Positions 44,919-53,848 of a stretch of 53,848 bases of DNA are shown piece by piece; the stretch's first letter is position 1, and each line of letters starts with the position of its first letter. The notes under the pieces were generated by a model that saw only the letters and a list, made by a program, of their open reading frames with translations, was not told the DNA's origin and searched no databases. The translations under genes were made by a program, and so were the position numbers. The stretch covers positions 1 to 53,848 of the forward strand of contig NZ_FODS01000023.1 in assembly GCF_900110425.1 (NCBI RefSeq), in the 5' to 3' direction. The stretch comes from Salinihabitans flavidus (GTDB taxonomy: Bacteria > Pseudomonadota > Alphaproteobacteria > Rhodobacterales > Rhodobacteraceae).

Positions 44919-45208
44919 GGACGACCCGGAATGGCAATCGCGGTGCGACGCGGCTGCGACTCCGCCGCCGCAAATCCGATCCGATGCGCGATTTCGATGC
45001 CTTGCCGCCGCACCTGCGCTGCTGGCTGGCGCAGGCGGCGCGGCCGTGGTCGCCGGCGTCCTGCCTCGCCATCTGGCGCCGGTGTGCGCGCGGTGGGTGC
45101 GATGTGACGGAAGCGCTTGCCCGCCTCGACCAGATCGAGGCGGCGATGCTTGCCCGGGACGCGCCCCCCGCCGCCATGGCGTCTCAGTCGGTGGAGGCGC
45201 GGGCCTGA
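44915..45208 (+). CDS. DUF6525 family protein
   Basis: A 97-residue basic protein: [20 protein letters not shown], then a helical region [20 protein letters not shown] and [13 protein letters not shown]. This matches the DUF6525 family of Rhodobacterales, function unknown. It overlaps the COG0523 gene by four bases, so it belongs to the putative zinc-responsive transcript. Its last 25 bases overlap the convergent PACE gene. Confidence 0.72.
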   Translation: MRTTRNGNRGATRLRLRRRKSDPMRDFDALPPHLRCWLAQAARPWSPASCLAIWRRCARGGCDVTEALARLDQIEAAMLARDAPPAAMASQSVEARA

Positions 45209-45630
45209 CGACGCCCGGCGCCGGGGATCGGAAAGATCACGTCATAGGCCCAGTTGAAAGCAAACGCATAGACGAGATAGAAGCCCGCGAAGCCCAGATC
45301 CATCACCAGCGCGGTCATCAGGCTCACGTCGAGATGCCACGCGATGAAGAGCATCAGCACCACCAGAAGCCCCGCCTCGAACAGCAGCGCATGCAGGACG
45401 CGCAGAGCAACAGTCTTGTGCACGTGACCGGCCAGCCGCAGCATCGCCCGGTCGAACAGCACGTTGTAGAGATAGTTCCACAGGGTGGCGATCGTGGCCC
45501 CCACGACCGCCACGACGCCGATGGCGAGCGGCGCCATGTCAAAGGCCCACGCCCCCAGCGGTGTGACGATCAGCAGGCCGAGAATCTCAAAGCTGACGGC
45601 GTGGCGAATACGGTCCGGTGTTGTGCGCAT
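45184..45630 (-). CDS. PACE efflux transporter (chlorhexidine-type, BTP domain)
   Basis: A 148-residue membrane protein made of two tandem BTP repeats, four helices in all. The N-terminal RIRHAVSFEILGLLIVTPLG, WNYLYNVLFDRAML and the second-repeat RVLHALLFEAGLL with FAFNWAYDVIF are diagnostic for the proteobacterial antimicrobial compound efflux family (AceI type), which exports biocides and short diamines. The acidic residue in helix 1 (SFEILG) needed for transport is present. It is convergent with the DUF6525 gene. Confidence 0.9.
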   Translation of the reverse strand: MRTTPDRIRHAVSFEILGLLIVTPLGAWAFDMAPLAIGVVAVVGATIATLWNYLYNVLFDRAMLRLAGHVHKTVALRVLHALLFEAGLLVVLMLFIAWHLDVSLMTALVMDLGFAGFYLVYAFAFNWAYDVIFPIPGAGRRQARASTD

Positions 45631-45923
45631 TCCGGGGCTTCCCTTCTGTCATGCCGGGCCGTCCCGTATGGTGCCGCATCCGCGGGGGAGGTCGTCCTTC
45701 CGCGAGGGCTCATAGCAGCCCGCCGGGATCGCGGCAACACGCGCGGGCGCGCGCGCTTGTCCTTTCAATCGGCGGCAAACTCATGTATGGGCGGACAATC
45801 TGAGACGTGTGCCCGGGCCCCGGCATTCGAGAGATATGATGGAAGGGGTCGGCGGCAATGGGGCCGCCATGCAAAACGGAAGACCCGGGAGGGCCCGGGA
45901 GTGCTTCCAATCAGGAAACGATG

Positions 45924-48056
<2,133 letters not shown>

Positions 48057-48081
48057 TCTTTCCTTCCAGATCGACGAACAA

Positions 48082-48109
48082 GGTCCCGGCACTCGTGTCG
48101 GGGCCTTTT
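48082..48109 (+). terminator. Rho-independent terminator of pnp
   Basis: GGTCCCGGCA and TGTCGGGGCC form a ten-pair stem (two G-U pairs) with loop CTCG, followed by TTTT. It lies 26 bases after the pnp stop and marks the edge of the low-GC cassette. Confidence 0.8.
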
Positions 48110-48202
48110 GCGTTAGATGCGGCTTTATCTAGTTCGAAGATCCCCGCGCTTTCTACCTCAGATGTGCAAATAGTTGGGCATAAAATAGAGTAAAAACCGC
48201 AA

Positions 48203-49021
48203 ATGACACCTTCACCGTCAAGACCTGCGAGAAAGCTCCATTTTGAGTTCCCGTCCGAAACGGAACCGGAATTGAAGGCGTGGCTTTCGGAGGCCGTGCC
48301 TGATCCTTCGTGGACTCAAGCGCCTGAAAATGCAGAGATATTGAAGACCGCTCGTCAGAGGTTGGTCCTGCGCATATTCTTCGGTGACGCGCATCCGAGC
48401 CTTGTTGCAAAGATGTTTCCCTTGCGCAATATCAGCTCGATGCTGCGCTACAAAAAATATGCCTACCAGGAGTTCTGCAACGGGCAGGAGGCGCGCGCGC
48501 GCGGGATCAGGGTACCACGGCCTTACTGCTATTTCCATCGGCGCCTCTTTGGTCTGGTGACTGGCTCGGGGCTGGTAACCGAGGACCTTGCTGGTCATCG
48601 TGATATCTTACAATTGTCCAGAACACGGCCGGGTGGTTATTTGGAGGCATCTTTATTGGCCATCCCAGCGCTGTTGTCATTGTATCATGCGGGCGTTCAT
48701 CATGTGGACGCTCGGGACGAGAACATTCTGATCGCTCCGAACTATGATGATGGCACCAAATTCAGCATTATTGATTGGCAATACGCCGCTTTTTTCGAGC
48801 CCCGGTCGGACTGGCTTCTGGAACACCTCTGCGCTCACTATATTCGCAAAGCTCCTCTTGGTGAGCGTGAAGCACTATTGAATGATTGGGTTAAACGGTT
48901 GCATGGGCAGGCTGATATGGATACGCCGCTGGACATTGTAAAACAACGTGTCGAGCGCTTGCTGAATGCTAGGCCCTCCGTTCGCGCCCGACTGCACCTG
49001 AAGCCGGTCGGTAAGGATTGA
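48203..49021 (+). CDS. WaaP/Kdo-kinase-like protein (protein-kinase fold)
   Basis: A 272-residue kinase-fold protein. Lys70 in LVAKMF could bind ATP. The catalytic loop is HHVDARDENIL with Asp169 and Asn174, and the metal-binding aspartate is Asp191 in SIIDWQY. RARGIRVPRPYCYF, LVTEDLAGH and SLYHAGVHHVD are as in lipopolysaccharide core heptose/Kdo kinases. It would be a cytoplasmic small-molecule or lipid-sugar kinase. Base composition is clearly lower in GC than in pnp (25 G/C in the 60 bases at 48721-48780), a sign of transfer. It lies five bases before the next gene, with which it forms an isolated pair. Its true acceptor is unknown. Confidence 0.75.
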   Translation: MTPSPSRPARKLHFEFPSETEPELKAWLSEAVPDPSWTQAPENAEILKTARQRLVLRIFFGDAHPSLVAKMFPLRNISSMLRYKKYAYQEFCNGQEARARGIRVPRPYCYFHRRLFGLVTGSGLVTEDLAGHRDILQLSRTRPGGYLEASLLAIPALLSLYHAGVHHVDARDENILIAPNYDDGTKFSIIDWQYAAFFEPRSDWLLEHLCAHYIRKAPLGEREALLNDWVKRLHGQADMDTPLDIVKQRVERLLNARPSVRARLHLKPVGKD

Positions 49022-49026
49022 TAGAC

Positions 49027-50229
49027 ATGTCAAGCCCTTTGCCTCTAGCCAAGATCGGGAATTACTTGCGTCTTGCTGCAGCCGTTATTCGAGGAGGCAC
49101 GGTTCGCTTCTACACCGGTGATCTGAAGTCCTTTTACGCCGACATGAATGATGCCGATATCAACTATGTCGTACTACGTTGGAGTGATCATGTCCCGCGA
49201 TGCGCACAGGAAGAAGCCGCCAGCAATGATGACATCGACCACCTGATTGCCGACGATCAAACTTGGGAAATTCTGGAGATTTCGTCCCGCCACCACGGCG
49301 GTACGAAATGTGATTATTATTCAGTTTCCGGCCAACAAGGTTCCAGCTACCGCAGTATGCCCTACTATATGCCAGCACTGGCAGAGCGGCTGTTGAAAGG
49401 GCGCGTTCTGGACCCGCGTGGCTTTTTTCGGCCTGATCCAGTGTCTGAGTTTTTCGCCTTTGCCTACCATTTATGTTATCATAAAGGGCACCGCTGTGGC
49501 ATTTTGATCGGTGGCGGTTTCAATGGCACCGTGGATGTACCCAAGAAAGACTACGTTGCGGAACTGCGTGGGCTGGCAAAGGCTGCTGGGGACATTGCGT
49601 TGCCCGAGCCTCTGACCCTACTGGCTCTTCACGAGTTGCTCAGGTCTTCTGATTGGAACATGCCTTACGACCTGATGGTGCGTTGGCCGGATCAGCATCC
49701 ATTCATGGCGACACTAATCGAATACGAACAATCTCTGGCCACCACGAAAGTAGAGAGATGTAAAGGCCTTACCGTGTTCATACTGCGCGAAGACGGCGAC
49801 GCTCCGGATATGGTTCAACTGGCCACGCGAATGATTTCCGAGAGGTTCACACCGCTGGAAACAGTCATTCTGGATGAAACGCAACAAGACCGGGTGATCC
49901 GGCAGACGCGCGGCGGCGATTGGGTGGAGAAATACTGCGGCGCTGTTGTTCGGCCAACTGTTGCCATCATTTGCCGCAATGCGCCCTCACCTGGACCGCT
50001 TCCCATACCCATGTCGCCTGCAAAGGTTAAGAAGCGCTATCCGCATGTTGCCAATACCGACGTGTTGATCAAGCGTCGGATCAGGGATGAGATCAACGCC
50101 GCCACACCGTCATCGTTTGATCGTGTTGTCATCCATGCGACAGACAATGCGTTCGAATGCGCCGAAACTCTGTCAGCGATTTTTGGAGATGGTCTGGATA
50201 GCGCACTCGGGCGGTTCTCGCAGACCTGA
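49027..50229 (+). CDS. Nucleotidyltransferase-like / nucleoside-diphosphate-kinase-like fusion protein
   Basis: A 400-residue protein without signal or membrane segments. The N-terminal part reads INYVVLRWSDH then NDDIDHLIAD, with Asp69 and Asp71 placed like the D-x-D of nucleotidyltransferases. A middle region contains EFFAFAYHLCYHKGH. The C-terminal part (about 245-395) follows NDK topology: GLTVFILRED, RGGDW at 295-299, RPTVAIIC, IRDEIN and VIHATDNAFECAETLSAIF. His370 sits where NDKs have the phosphorylated histidine of HGSD. All domain calls are by eye; the NDK likeness is the firmer one. Base composition is low in GC. I know no named family. Confidence 0.6.
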   Translation: MSSPLPLAKIGNYLRLAAAVIRGGTVRFYTGDLKSFYADMNDADINYVVLRWSDHVPRCAQEEAASNDDIDHLIADDQTWEILEISSRHHGGTKCDYYSVSGQQGSSYRSMPYYMPALAERLLKGRVLDPRGFFRPDPVSEFFAFAYHLCYHKGHRCGILIGGGFNGTVDVPKKDYVAELRGLAKAAGDIALPEPLTLLALHELLRSSDWNMPYDLMVRWPDQHPFMATLIEYEQSLATTKVERCKGLTVFILREDGDAPDMVQLATRMISERFTPLETVILDETQQDRVIRQTRGGDWVEKYCGAVVRPTVAIICRNAPSPGPLPIPMSPAKVKKRYPHVANTDVLIKRRIRDEINAATPSSFDRVVIHATDNAFECAETLSAIFGDGLDSALGRFSQT

Positions 50230-50231
50230 AC

Positions 50232-50263
50232 TGCAGGGGAGGAGAAGCCTCCGAACCCCTGCA
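50232..50263. terminator. Hairpin between convergent genes
   Basis: TGCAGGGG and CCCCTGCA form a perfect eight-base stem around a smaller GGAG/CTCC stem. There is no T-run. It lies three bases after the cassette's stop codon and could end transcription from both sides. Confidence 0.5.
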
Positions 50264-50322
50264 ATTCGATAACATGACGTCACACCGATTCTTCCTGCGC
50301 GCTCCTTTGGGTCAGACCCGGA

Positions 50323-50976
50323 TCAGGCCGGATTCTTGGCAAAGCGCAGATAGGGCAGCTTCTTGTCGAGCTGGCCGTATTTCGCCTCCGCGTCCACGTC
50401 GTTGAGGCCGAGCGCCACGATCACGTCCTGCCCGGTCTGCCAGTTGGCCGGGGTGGCCAGCGGCTGCTGGTAGGTGCGTTGCAGGCCGTCCAGCGCGCGC
50501 AGCACCTCGGCGAAGTTGCGGCCCACCGACATCGGGTAGGTCATGATCAGCTGCACCTTCTTGTCGGGGCTGACGATGAAGACAGAGCGGACACTGGCGG
50601 AATCGGCGGCGGTGCGGCCATCGGGCAGATAGGCGTCGGCGGGCAGCATGTCGAAGGCTTTTGACACGGCGAGATCTTCGTCCGCGATGATCGGAAAGCC
50701 GGCCTTGGCATTGGCAAAACCCTCGATGTCGCTTTTCCATTCCTTGTGCTCTTCGACACTGTCGACGGAAATGCCCATCACCTTGGTGCCGCGCTTGGCC
50801 CAGTCTTCCGAAAGCTGCGCGACGGCGCCGAATTCGGTGGTGCAGACGGGGGTGAAATCCTTCGGGTGCGAGAACAGGATCGCCCAGCTGTCGCCGATCC
50901 AATCATGCAACTTGTATGTTCCCTGATCCGTTTTTACGGTCAGGTCGGGAATGGTGTCATTGATACGAAGGCCCAT
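50323..50976 (-). CDS. 1-Cys peroxiredoxin (Prx6 type)
   Basis: A 217-residue peroxiredoxin with a single cysteine, Cys45, in FTPVCTTEFG, the Prx6 active site. The preceding WAILFSHPKDFTP and the later VRSVFIVSPDKKVQLIMTYP and SVGRNFAEVLRALDGLQ are typical. No second cysteine exists, so it needs an outside reductant such as glutathione or thioredoxin. It reduces peroxides in the cytoplasm. The ATG at 50976 follows AAGGAGA. It is divergent from the aldehyde dehydrogenase gene (130 bases between). Confidence 0.94.
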   Translation of the reverse strand: MGLRINDTIPDLTVKTDQGTYKLHDWIGDSWAILFSHPKDFTPVCTTEFGAVAQLSEDWAKRGTKVMGISVDSVEEHKEWKSDIEGFANAKAGFPIIADEDLAVSKAFDMLPADAYLPDGRTAADSASVRSVFIVSPDKKVQLIMTYPMSVGRNFAEVLRALDGLQRTYQQPLATPANWQTGQDVIVALGLNDVDAEAKYGQLDKKLPYLRFAKNPA

Positions 50977-51106
50977 TTCATTCTCCTTTGGATGAGGCTT
51001 GCATGAGGGGTGTGAATTTGATCATATTCGGCAAGTCCGATACACAAGACCCATATGGGGTCTCAACCGCGCGGTTAAAGTGCCGCCTGCCACACGGAGG
51101 TCAATC

Positions 51107-52531
51107 ATGATCGAGAAACGTCAATTCTATATCGCGGGCGGCTGGACGGACCCGGCGACGCCCCGGGATCTTGAGGTGATCAATCCGGCGACGGAAGATC
51201 CATGCGCTGTAATTTCCCTTGGAGATCAAGCAGATACCGATGCCGCCGTCGCCGCCGCACGCGGCGCGTTCGGGGCGTGGGCGCAAACCCCTCTGGCCGA
51301 AAGGGTCGCCCTGATCGAGCGGTTCGCGGAAATCTACAACAGGCGCCGCGACGAGATGGCGCAGGCCATCAGCATGGAGATGGGCGCGCCCATCGATCTG
51401 GCGCGCAACAATCAGTGGGGCGCGGGCGCATGGCACACGCAGGGCTTTCTCGACGCGCTGAAGGACTTCGAGGTTGAGCGCCCCTACGGCGAGCACGATC
51501 TCATCCGTTATGAGCCGATCGGGGTTTGCGCGCTGATCACGCCGTGGAACTGGCCGATGAACCAGGTCGTGCTCAAGACGATCCCGGCGCTGGCGGTGGG
51601 CTGCACGGTGGTGCTCAAACCCTCCGAGATCGCGCCGCTGTCGAGCCTGCTGCTGGCCGAGATGGTGGACGAGGCGGGCTTTCCCGCCGGGGTGTTCAAC
51701 CTCGTGAACGGGGACGGCGCGGGCGTGGGCAGCCAGCTTTCGGCGCACCCGGACGTGGACATGATCAGCTTCACCGGCTCCACCCGCGCGGGCACGGCCA
51801 TTTCCAAGGCCGCCGCCGATACGATCAAGCGCGTGAGCCTTGAGCTTGGCGGCAAGGGGGCCAACCTGATTTTCGCCGATGCCAACGAAAAGGCGGTCAA
51901 GCGCGGGGTGATCGACTGCATGCAAAACACCGGGCAAAGCTGCAACGCGCCGACCCGGATGCTGGTGGAGCAAGGCCGCTATGACAGCGCGGTGGAGCAG
52001 GCCAAGGCCGCCGCGGAGGCCGTCGCCGTCGGCGCGCCGTCCGAACCCGGCCGCCATATCGGCCCGGTCGTGTCGCAGGCGCAATACGACAAGGTGCAGG
52101 CGATGATCGAGACCGGCATCAAGGAGGGCGCCACGCTTGTCGCCGGCGGGCCCGGCCGGCCCGAGGGGATGAACCGGGGCTATTTCGTGCGCCCCACGGT
52201 CTTTGCCGATGTGACGCCGGAAATGACCATCTACCGCGAGGAAATCTTCGGCCCGGTGCTGGCGATGTCGCCCTTCGCGGATGAGGCGCAGGCGGTCGAG
52301 ATGGCCAATGACACGGTGTATGGGTTGACCAACTACATCCAGTCGGAGGACGACGAGAGGCGGCTCCGAGTCGCGCGGCGCCTGCGCTCTGGCATGGTGG
52401 AGACCAACGGCAAGGCGCGCGAGAACGGCTCTCCGTTCGGGGGCTACAAGCAGTCGGGCAACGGGCGCGAGGGCGGCCTCTGGGGGCTTGAGGAGTTCTG
52501 CGAGGTCAAGGCGATCTCCGGCTGCCGCTGA
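51107..52531 (+). CDS. Aldehyde dehydrogenase family protein
   Basis: A 474-residue NAD(P)-dependent aldehyde dehydrogenase. LITPWNWPMNQVVLKTIPAL, the cofactor loop FTGSTRAGTAIS, general base Glu246 in ELGGKGANLIF, the nucleophile Cys279 in NTGQSCNAPTRM, EEIFGPVL and the end GSPFGGYKQSGNGREGG are all present. CGGAGG lies six bases before the ATG. The broad-specificity class does not allow a substrate call; a detoxification role next to the peroxiredoxin is only a suggestion. Confidence 0.93.
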   Translation: MIEKRQFYIAGGWTDPATPRDLEVINPATEDPCAVISLGDQADTDAAVAAARGAFGAWAQTPLAERVALIERFAEIYNRRRDEMAQAISMEMGAPIDLARNNQWGAGAWHTQGFLDALKDFEVERPYGEHDLIRYEPIGVCALITPWNWPMNQVVLKTIPALAVGCTVVLKPSEIAPLSSLLLAEMVDEAGFPAGVFNLVNGDGAGVGSQLSAHPDVDMISFTGSTRAGTAISKAAADTIKRVSLELGGKGANLIFADANEKAVKRGVIDCMQNTGQSCNAPTRMLVEQGRYDSAVEQAKAAAEAVAVGAPSEPGRHIGPVVSQAQYDKVQAMIETGIKEGATLVAGGPGRPEGMNRGYFVRPTVFADVTPEMTIYREEIFGPVLAMSPFADEAQAVEMANDTVYGLTNYIQSEDDERRLRVARRLRSGMVETNGKARENGSPFGGYKQSGNGREGGLWGLEEFCEVKAISGCR

Positions 52532-52581
52532 ACCGGCGCGGCGGGGTGGACGCGGGGCAGAGGCCTGTTATATCGGGCGCC

Positions 52582-53232
52582 ATGCCGCAAAGCGCCTACA
52601 CCCCGCCAACGGAGCCGCTCGAGATCCTGCACGAGGATCACGAGATTCTGGCCGTGAACAAGCCGGCCGGCCTTCTGTCCGTGCCGGGCAAGGGGGCGGA
52701 TCTGGCCGATTGCCTGTTGTCGCGCCTGCAGGAGGCGTTTCCCACGGCGCTTCTTGTGCACCGGCTGGACCGGGACACATCGGGGGTGATGATCTTTGCC
52801 CTGAGCCCCCACGCGCAGCGCCATCTCTCGCTGCAATTCGAAAAGCGTTACACGAAGAAAACCTATGTCGCGCGCGTCGCCGGACGGCTGGAGCCGAAAA
52901 CGGGAACGGTGGATCTGCCGCTCATCGTGGACTGGCCCAACCGCCCGTTGCAGAAGGTCTGCCACGAGACCGGGCGACAGGCGCAAACCGATTGGCGCGT
53001 GCAGCGATATGGCGAGCGTGAAAGCCGCGTTCGGCTGATGCCGAAAACCGGGCGCAGCCATCAGCTTCGGGTGCATATGCTGGCGCTGGGGCATCCGATA
53101 CTGGGCGATCCGCTCTATGCCACCGGGGCGGCGGCGGAGCATCCGCGCCTGATGCTGCATTCCGAGGAATTGCGCCTGCGTCACCCCGATGGCGGGGCGG
53201 GGGTGCGGTTTCGCGTGAAGGCCCCGTTCTGA
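52582..53232 (+). CDS. RluA-family pseudouridine synthase
   Basis: A 216-residue pseudouridine synthase. It has ILAVNKPAGLLSVPGKG, the catalytic Asp63 in VHRLDRDTSGVMIFAL, the KKTYVARVAG strand and the closing GRSHQLRVHMLALGHPILGD. There is no N-terminal S4 domain, so it resembles RluA itself (23S U746 and tRNA U32) rather than RluC/RluD. The start at 52582 is the ATG nearest to the first conserved residues. An IS481-type element begins 15 bases after the stop. Confidence 0.9.
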   Translation: MPQSAYTPPTEPLEILHEDHEILAVNKPAGLLSVPGKGADLADCLLSRLQEAFPTALLVHRLDRDTSGVMIFALSPHAQRHLSLQFEKRYTKKTYVARVAGRLEPKTGTVDLPLIVDWPNRPLQKVCHETGRQAQTDWRVQRYGERESRVRLMPKTGRSHQLRVHMLALGHPILGDPLYATGAAAEHPRLMLHSEELRLRHPDGGAGVRFRVKAPF

Positions 53233-53246
53233 GCGCCCGGCCTAGG

Positions 53247-53540
53247 TGTTTGATCCCATGGTTTGATGGTGCGATCCTTTCTCGGGAATGGAAGGAAGCA
53301 TTATGGGACAAGTTCGTCACGGGAGCGCCACGACCACGCACGCTGTCAGAGCTGCAATACAGCGATCGCAAGCTTCGCTCGCGCAGCTGAGCAAGGAGCT
53401 GGGCATCAACCCCAAGACCGTTGCGAAGTGGCGCAAGCGTGCGACGGTGGAGGATCAGAAGACCGGCCCGAGAGCCACGCGTTCAACCGTTCTCAGCGAG
53501 GAAGAGGAGGCAATGATCGTCGCGTTCCGGCGGCACACAT
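53247..53540 (+). mobile_element. IS481-type insertion sequence, 5' part, interrupted
   Basis: The element appears to begin with TGTTTGATCCCATGG at 53247, next to CTAG (53242-53245), the target preferred by IS481-type elements. It contains the start of the transposase gene and is cut at 53540, where an IS3-type terminal repeat starts. The remainder may lie beyond the right edge. Confidence 0.7.
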
Positions 53541-53569
53541 TGAACCGCCCCGGGTTTACCGGAGAGTAA
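53303..53569 (+). pseudogene. IS481-family transposase, truncated by another IS
   Basis: The frame reads MGQVRHGSATTTHAVRAAIQ, then a helix-turn-helix LSKELGINPKTVAKWRKRAT and EEEEAMIVAFRRHTL, as in IS481 transposases. After RRHTL (53540) the frame runs nine codons into the inserted element and stops. The catalytic DDE domain is missing. GGAAGGA precedes the ATG. Confidence 0.85.
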
Positions 53570-53848
53570 AACTCTCAAAAGGTGAGCCTCATGACAGACA
53601 AGAAACACACCCCGAGCTACACGGCCGAGTTCCGCGCGCGCGGCGTTCGGCTTTTCCGCGAACATCGTTCTGATTACAGCAGCGACAGTGCTGCCTACCG
53701 GGCAATTGCCTCGAAGCTGGGCTGTTCGTCTTTCAGCCTGCGGGACTGGTGTCGGCGCGCCGCGCGTGATGCAGGCGAGTTGTCCGGACCGACAAGCGAG
53801 GAGAAGGCACGGATCAAGGCCCTGGAGCGTGAGAACCGTGAACTGCGC
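53541..53848 (+). mobile_element. IS3-type insertion sequence, left end, partial at window edge
   Basis: The left inverted repeat begins TGAACCGCCCCGGGTTTACC at 53541, a well-known IS3-group end, directly after the broken IS481 frame. OrfA follows. The element runs past the right edge. Confidence 0.85.
53591..53848 (+). CDS. IS3-family transposase OrfA, partial at window edge
   Basis: The 86 visible residues begin MTDKKHTPSYTAEFRARGVR and contain the helix-turn-helix AYRAIASKLGCSSFSLRDWC and the start of a leucine-zipper-like coiled coil (EEKARIKALERENREL). This is the typical OrfA of IS3 elements. A GGTGAG site precedes the ATG. OrfB would lie beyond the window. It differs from the OrfA at the left edge, so the two elements are not copies of one IS. 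Confidence 0.88.
   Translation, partial: MTDKKHTPSYTAEFRARGVRLFREHRSDYSSDSAAYRAIASKLGCSSFSLRDWCRRAARDAGELSGPTSEEKARIKALERENRELR

Overview
The window is high-GC alphaproteobacterial DNA, most likely from the Roseobacter group of the Rhodobacteraceae. Supporting signs are a TTG-started SMC of about 1150 residues, pnp and rpsO of Rhodobacterales type, DUF6525 and DUF5665 small proteins, the late cobalamin genes cobC and cobD, a riboswitch-controlled CbtAB cobalt importer and a BigR/SqrR-like operator. The left 21 kb and both ends look accessory. The stretch from tRNA-Gln (21.2 kb) to about 53.2 kb is mostly ordinary chromosome, with one low-GC insertion at 48.2-50.2 kb.

Left accessory part (1-21 kb). 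An IS3-type element cuts a RidA-family gene. A catabolic cluster follows: a leftward trio (Ldh2-family oxidoreductase, BAAT-type alpha/beta hydrolase, DUF1684 protein) diverges from a rightward ABC importer of the taurine/nitrate/thiamine-precursor class and a GntR/FCD regulator. Next comes a graveyard of gene pieces: an IS630 transposase fragment, an IclR regulator fragment and an aspartate dehydrogenase tail. A four-gene fatty-acid oxidation operon follows (FadE-like dehydrogenase, thiolase, multifunctional FadJ-like enzyme, acetyl-CoA hydrolase/transferase). A GMC sugar/alcohol dehydrogenase pair with a 3Fe-4S-type cysteine motif stands next to a large serine recombinase whose frame is interrupted by an amber codon. 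The section ends at tRNA-Gln.

Middle and right part (21-53 kb). Here lie a glutathionyl-hydroquinone reductase, a single-domain receiver protein, cobC-cobD, a lytic transglycosylase, smc, the cobalamin riboswitch with cbtB-cbtA, polA, a universal stress protein, a cation diffusion facilitator, a DUF2798 membrane protein, a hydroxypyruvate-isomerase-like protein, dapB, rbfA, a phosphodiester glycosidase-like protein, truB, DUF1643 and DUF5665 genes, an RTX-repeat protein, wrbA, rpsO, a COG0523 metallochaperone behind a Zur-box-like palindrome, a PACE efflux protein, pnp, a 1-Cys peroxiredoxin, an aldehyde dehydrogenase and an RluA-type pseudouridine synthase. The right end is an IS481-type element interrupted by an IS3-type element.

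The most interesting items are: (i) a low-GC two-gene cassette between pnp and the peroxiredoxin, coding for a WaaP/Kdo-kinase-like protein and a protein that appears to fuse a nucleotidyltransferase-like region to a nucleoside-diphosphate-kinase-like domain; (ii) a four-unit GTCGGT repeat with an exact 11-bp period, present at two intergenic sites 14.5 kb apart; (iii) operator-like palindromes matching the Zur and SqrR/BigR patterns; (iv) the amber-interrupted recombinase sitting where a cytochrome subunit gene would be expected. All calls come from reading the sequence, with no database search.
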